From Bacteroidales bacterium (GTDB lineage: Bacteria > Bacteroidota > Bacteroidia > Bacteroidales > JAADGE01): 16,383 nucleotides of DNA. Under the pieces are notes generated by a model. That model was not told the DNA's origin. It ran no database searches and saw nothing but the letters and a program-made list of their open reading frames with translations. The position numbers and the translations under genes were made by a program. Below, piece after piece: positions 13,105-16,383 of the stretch; positions within the stretch are counted from its first letter, which is position 1, and every line of letters begins with the position of its first letter. The stretch lies in contig JALSMF010000228.1 in NCBI GenBank assembly GCA_026987795.1, forward strand, positions 1-16,383, written 5' to 3'.

Positions 13105-13539
13105 ATGAACTGCAAAAGCGTAAATAAAAAGTTAATATTTTACATAGATAATGAAACAAGTAAAAGCGAGCACGAAGAAATACAAGCTCATTTAAAAAGT
13201 TGTAAAAAATGTTCCGCTTTGTATTATGAATTGAAAACAACATTAAAATTAATCGGAGAAAGAAAAACTCCGGAACCGAATCCGTTTTTATACACAAGGA
13301 TAAAACAAGAATTGGAAAGACGCAAAAGCAGGGAAAAATTTTATAATTTTAGTTTAAATCGTGTTTTACAACCTGTTTTTTTATCTTTTTTGTTAATTCT
13401 CGGAGTAGCGGGAGGAATAAAATTGGGAAGTATGTATGAAACAAAACAGAATAATCAAAATGTCATATCACAAACAACCGAATTTTATTTAAACGACTTT
13501 GAACAGGAAAAAATAGAAGCTTTTTTATTAAATAACTGA
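13105..13539 (+). CDS. Zinc-finger (ZAS/zf-HC2) membrane anti-sigma factor
   Basis: Predicted to hold the upstream ECF sigma factor inactive at the inner membrane. Numbered from ATG at 13105 (144 aa): an N-terminal ZAS domain with Cys3 and the H-x3-C-x2-C motif His29, Cys33, Cys36 (HLKSCKKC); a linker that could wrap around sigma; one TM helix at about 88-108 (PVFLSFLLILGVAGGIKLG); and a short periplasmic tail of about 35 residues. The frame opens earlier (13045, inside the sigma gene), but MNCKSVNKKL is the normal ZAS start and avoids the overlap. The stop is 2 bp before the next ATG, so translation is coupled to the CnrX-like gene. The short periplasmic tail would be the point where signals from the two downstream proteins arrive. 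Confidence 0.88.
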   Translation: MNCKSVNKKLIFYIDNETSKSEHEEIQAHLKSCKKCSALYYELKTTLKLIGERKTPEPNPFLYTRIKQELERRKSREKFYNFSLNRVLQPVFLSFLLILGVAGGIKLGSMYETKQNNQNVISQTTEFYLNDFEQEKIEAFLLNN

Positions 13540-13541
13540 TT

Positions 13542-14084
13542 ATGAAATCAAATAACAAAATACTTATTTGGGTAATTATAATACTTGCCGTTACAAATAT
13601 TTCAACTGTAGGAACAATTATATACCATAACTATTTTCAGCAAGCGACAGACTGTAATGAAGAAACAACAAATAAAATTGATGTTCCGGACACCCGCTTA
13701 GGCAGGTTTTTCAGAGAGGAGTTAAATCTTAGTAATGAACAACACCAACAATTCCGAACTTTCAGACGAAATTTTCACTATAAAGCAAATAATATAACTC
13801 AAAAAATGCAAATACTGAGAAATGATATGCTTACAGAACTGAAAAAAGAAAACTCAGATACGGTATATCTGCATAAACTTGCAAAAGAAATAGGAAATCT
13901 GCATACGGAACTTAAACATTTAACATTTGAATATTATCTTGATATGAAAAATGTCTGCAACGATGACCAAAAAGAAAAATTATATCAAATTTTTAATTCG
14001 ATGATGAATAAAAATGCTGAAATAAAAATGCCTAAAAAGCATCCGCAAAATTTTCAAAATATGAATTTACGTAAATCAAACTAA
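13542..14084 (+). CDS. Membrane-anchored periplasmic Spy/CpxP/CnrX-like protein
   Basis: A 180-aa protein with one N-terminal TM anchor (about 7-29, ILIWVIIILAVTNISTVGTI) and a helical periplasmic domain. The repeated pattern LNLSNEQHQQFRTFRRNFH (about 61-79), two long helices, and NVCNDDQKEKLYQIF (about 137-151) matches the LTxxQ-type hairpins of CpxP, Spy, ZraP and the 'heavy-metal resistance' family containing CnrX. Possible metal ligands include His69, His79, His111, His121 and His125, with Cys38 and Cys139. It is translationally close to the anti-sigma gene (2-bp gap). That arrangement resembles cnrYXH, where a membrane-bound CnrX sensor controls the anti-sigma. The sensing role is inference; it could instead be a chaperone. 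Confidence 0.78.
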   Translation: MKSNNKILIWVIIILAVTNISTVGTIIYHNYFQQATDCNEETTNKIDVPDTRLGRFFREELNLSNEQHQQFRTFRRNFHYKANNITQKMQILRNDMLTELKKENSDTVYLHKLAKEIGNLHTELKHLTFEYYLDMKNVCNDDQKEKLYQIFNSMMNKNAEIKMPKKHPQNFQNMNLRKSN

Positions 14085-14116
14085 TATAATTATCTAACAT
14101 TTAAAATTAAAGAAAA

Positions 14117-14632
14117 ATGAAACGATTAGGTTTAAAAACATTAGGAATTTTAGTGCTTGCAATCGTATTAATACCAAGCGGTAATGCTAACGCTCAAAGA
14201 GGTTACGGGTGGGGAAACGGACAAGGATACGGTCCCGGATACTATTGTAACAACATACCCGACCTTACGGCAGACCAAAAAAATGAAATTACAAGCTTAA
14301 GAACGGCGCATTTAAAAAAAATGCAAAATTACAGAAACCGACTTGCAGAAAAAAGAGTTAAACTGCAAACTCTGAGAACTTCCGAAAATGTTGACATGAA
14401 AGCCGTAAACAGAACTATTGACGAAATGAGCAAAATAAGAACGGATATGCAAAAAGACAGAGAGCAACATTTTCAAAATGTAAGAAAGATTTTAACCGCA
14501 GACCAACGAGTTTATTTTGACAACAACAGAGGCGGACGAGGTTACGGAGCAGGTTACGGAAAGTGCAGAGGTCGAGGTTTCGGAGCAGGTTACGGCGGAG
14601 GAAGAGGTTACGGAAGATGCGGAGCTTGGTAA
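14117..14632 (+). CDS. Exported Spy/CpxP/ZraP-like protein with Gly/Tyr/Arg-rich ends
   Basis: A 171-aa periplasmic protein. A signal peptide (about 1-26, cleavage after NANA) is followed by a Gly/Tyr-rich stretch (27-43). The helical core then carries two LTADQ motifs (50-54 and 126-130), the hallmark repeat of Spy/CpxP/ZraP proteins, which bind misfolded envelope proteins or metal. The last 33 residues are a low-complexity Gly/Arg/Tyr tail made of RGYGAGYG-like repeats with Cys150 and Cys168; Cys44 lies before the core. It starts 32 bp after the previous gene and is the last of the sigma-anti-sigma operon, directly before a strong terminator. Such effector genes are often the main target of the operon's own sigma factor, which is inference here. 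Confidence 0.82.
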   Translation: MKRLGLKTLGILVLAIVLIPSGNANAQRGYGWGNGQGYGPGYYCNNIPDLTADQKNEITSLRTAHLKKMQNYRNRLAEKRVKLQTLRTSENVDMKAVNRTIDEMSKIRTDMQKDREQHFQNVRKILTADQRVYFDNNRGGRGYGAGYGKCRGRGFGAGYGGGRGYGRCGAW

Positions 14633-14656
14633 AATCAAGTTTCCGGAAAACGTTAC

Positions 14657-14688
14657 AAGCTGCCGATACAAGTTTTCGGCAGCTTTTT
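14657..14688 (+). terminator. Rho-independent terminator of the sigma / Spy-like operon
   Basis: AAGCTGCCGA (14657-14666) pairs with TCGGCAGCTT (14676-14685), a perfect 10-bp GC-rich stem, followed by TTTTT (14684-14688). The T-tract overlaps the stop codon of the convergent aminotransferase gene by 2 bp. Confidence 0.9.
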
Positions 14689-15874
14689 ATATTGTATCAA
14701 GAGCTTTTATTACTAATTCAGCTGACAATAAAATTTCCTCATCGGTAATTGTAAGAGGAGGTGCAATTCTGAAACGCTTGTTGTCAAACAAAAAAGCATC
14801 ACTTATAAACCCGATTTCAACACCTTTGCTAATAACTTTTTCAACACTGCCCTGCCCTTCAAGCTCAAAAGCCAAAAATAAACCTTTCCCTCTTACAGAC
14901 TTTACTTTCGGATGTTTCGTTAAAATATCAATGTATATTTGTCCTTTTCTGTTTGCTTTTTCCGCCAGATTTTCTTCGGTAATAATCTCTAAATTTGCCA
15001 AAGCTCCCGCTGCCGAAACAGGATGACCTCCGAAAGTAGTTATATGTCCGAGCATCGGATTAAAAGTCAAAGTATTCATTATTTCCTTGTCGGAAACAAA
15101 AGCCCCTGTAGGCATTCCGCCTCCCATTCCTTTAGCAATTGCAATAATATCAGGCACAATATTGTAATGCTCAAAGGCAAAAAGCTTTCCTGTTCGCCCA
15201 AAACCTGTCTGTATTTCATCAATTATCAATAAAGTTCCTGTTTCACGGCATCGTTTTCTTAACTGCTTCATAAAAACATTATCTGCCGGTAATATTCCGC
15301 CTTCAGCTTGTATTGCCTCAATCACAACTCCTGCCGTTTTTTCGCTTATCCGGCTTAATTGTGAAACATCATTAAAATCAAGAAATTTTATTGCCGGAAT
15401 CAACGGTCTGAATGCCTGAGTAAGATTTTCATTGTTCATCAAGCTCAAAGCACCGTGCGTGCTACCGTGGTAAGCATTTTTAAAAGCAATTATCTCATAC
15501 CTTCCGGTATATCTTTTTGCAAGTTTCATCGCTCCTTCAATTGCTTCGCTGCCTGAATTTACAAAGTAAACAGAGTTAAGTTTATCCGGAAGATTATCCG
15601 AAAGCAATTTTGCAAATTTAACCTGCGGACTTTGTATATATTCGCCGTAAACCATAAGATGCATATATTTATCAAGCTGATTTTTAACGGCTTCAACTAC
15701 CTTAGGATGCCTGTGTCCGACATTACTTACGGAAACTCCCGAAACCAAATCAATATATTTTCTGCCCTCATCGTCATACATATAAATTCCTTCGGCTTTC
15801 ACTATCTCTAATCCTACGGGTGCACAAGAGGTTTGCCCTACGTGCCTGAAAAAAAGTTGTCTGTTTGTCAACAT
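14687..15874 (-). CDS. Class III PLP-dependent aminotransferase (acetylornithine/ornithine aminotransferase-like)
   Basis: A 395-aa fold-type I aminotransferase that moves an omega-amino group to 2-oxoglutarate. Markers: NSGSEAIEGAMKLAKRYTGR (106-125, phosphate and substrate region), KNAYHGSTHGALS (132-144), the cofactor motif IIDEIQTGFGRTGKLFA (217-233, Asp219 contacts the pyridine N), and AIAKGMGGGMPTGA (245-258, Schiff-base Lys248, 29 residues after Asp219 as in the family). TTFGGHPVSAAGALA (284-298) follows. The length is right for ArgD/RocD-like enzymes, but the exact substrate (acetylornithine, ornithine, lysine or another omega-amine) cannot be told from sequence. No arginine or proline pathway genes are in the window. 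The gene starts 5 bp after the stop of the TrmH-like gene, so the two share an operon. Confidence 0.92.
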   Translation of the reverse strand: MLTNRQLFFRHVGQTSCAPVGLEIVKAEGIYMYDDEGRKYIDLVSGVSVSNVGHRHPKVVEAVKNQLDKYMHLMVYGEYIQSPQVKFAKLLSDNLPDKLNSVYFVNSGSEAIEGAMKLAKRYTGRYEIIAFKNAYHGSTHGALSLMNNENLTQAFRPLIPAIKFLDFNDVSQLSRISEKTAGVVIEAIQAEGGILPADNVFMKQLRKRCRETGTLLIIDEIQTGFGRTGKLFAFEHYNIVPDIIAIAKGMGGGMPTGAFVSDKEIMNTLTFNPMLGHITTFGGHPVSAAGALANLEIITEENLAEKANRKGQIYIDILTKHPKVKSVRGKGLFLAFELEGQGSVEKVISKGVEIGFISDAFLFDNKRFRIAPPLTITDEEILLSAELVIKALDTI

Positions 15875-15879
15875 CGCTC

Positions 15880-16383
15880 TTATTTATTTTTAATGAATTC
15901 GCTTATAATCGTATCAGATTTTTTTATACTCCTTTTAAGCCACTCTAAAATTATGTCTCTTTGCTCGTTATCATTTATTTTAAAGTCAATGTCTGATTGT
16001 CTGAATTTTAATGTTAAATGATGCAAAACAATTGCTGTCGATACGGAAATATTAAAACTTTCGGTAAATCCGAACATAGGAATTTTCAGAAAAGCATCGG
16101 CATTTTCAAGAGCAATATCGCTTAAACCAGGAAGCTCAGAACCAAACATCAAAGCAAACTTTCCTTTTGTTATATCAAAATTTTCAAGATTTACGTCGTT
16201 TACATGCGGTGTTGTGGCAATTATCCGGTATCCTTTGTTTCTAAGAATTTTTATTGTTTGCAGGGTATTATTCTTTTCAGAATTATACTTGTATAAAGAA
16301 AGCCATTTTGATGCTCCCAACGCAACATCCGGATTTACCGTATACTTATTTTCGTTTTCAATAATATGAACATCCTGAACACC
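15880..16383 (-). CDS. TrmH/SpoU-family RNA (guanosine-2'-O-)-methyltransferase, 5' end outside window
   Basis: SAM-dependent 2'-O-ribose methyltransferase of the SPOUT (knotted) class. 167 residues are visible. The frame is open through the window edge at 16383 (GVQDVHIIENENKYTVNPDVA), so the TTG near 16320 that could be taken as a start is an internal Leu codon. SPOUT motifs: GASKWLSLYKY; GYRIIATTPH; motif II LMFGSELPGLS (Glu is the conserved acidic residue); and motif III IPMFGFTESFNISVSTAI, which forms the knot and SAM site. The C-terminal helix (DNEQRDIILEWLKRSIKKS) resembles that of TrmH, which methylates G18 of tRNA. That substrate is likely but not proven. The aminotransferase gene follows 5 bp downstream. 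Confidence 0.9.
   Translation of the reverse strand, partial: GVQDVHIIENENKYTVNPDVALGASKWLSLYKYNSEKNNTLQTIKILRNKGYRIIATTPHVNDVNLENFDITKGKFALMFGSELPGLSDIALENADAFLKIPMFGFTESFNISVSTAIVLHHLTLKFRQSDIDFKINDNEQRDIILEWLKRSIKKSDTIISEFIKNK

Noticed and set aside
14517..15026. Plus-strand frame beginning MTTTEADEVTEQVTESAEV
   Set aside because: The first part is an alternate frame of the Gly-rich repeats in the Spy-like gene; the rest is antisense to the aminotransferase. It also spans a strong terminator.
1..16383. CRISPR array in the window
   Set aside because: No set of regularly spaced repeats, and no copy of the repeat predicted from the anti-repeat, was seen outside the tracrRNA itself.

Overview
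The window looks like chromosomal DNA from a member of the Bacteroidota, probably an uncultured Bacteroidales-like or related lineage. The reasons are: AT-rich sequence; almost no Shine-Dalgarno sites; several intergenic matches to the Bacteroidota promoter (-33 TTTG and -7 TAnnTTTG); the phylum-typical run rpmB - rpmG - DUF4295 - ftsY followed later by rimO; a DUF5063 protein; and a long (1369 aa) Bacteroidota-type II-C Cas9.

Left end (1-4450): an intact cas9 on the minus strand. About 16 bp beyond its stop, on the same strand, is the start of a REP-associated (HUH, Y1-type) transposase cut by the window edge. This is not the expected cas1. Divergent from cas9, on the plus strand, is a recognisable tracrRNA gene with its own promoter, an anti-repeat, a nexus-like stem and a Rho-independent terminator. 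No CRISPR array, cas1 or cas2 lies inside the window.

4450-8125: a DEAD-box RNA helicase (motif II reads DEVD) and a DUF5063 protein on the plus strand. These are convergent with, and overlap by 8 bp, a two-TM membrane protein with a cytoplasmic GAF domain and no visible output domain.

8248-12318: a conserved translation and protein-targeting block: L28, L33, the 51-aa DUF4295 protein, a terminator, then ftsY. rimO follows only after about 1 kb of inserted-looking DNA. That DNA holds a cluster of palindromes, a promoter-like site, and a small secreted-protein gene whose signal peptide is out of frame by one base at an A9 tract.

12435-14688: an envelope-stress module. An ECF sigma factor, a zinc-finger (ZAS) membrane anti-sigma factor and two periplasmic Spy/CpxP/CnrX-like helical proteins lie head to tail and end in a strong terminator. 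By analogy with CnrYXH and Cpx/Spy systems, the periplasmic proteins may sense metal or misfolded protein and control release of the sigma factor.

14687-16383: on the minus strand, a TrmH/SpoU-type RNA 2'-O-methyltransferase (5' end off the window) is followed 5 bp later by a class III PLP aminotransferase.
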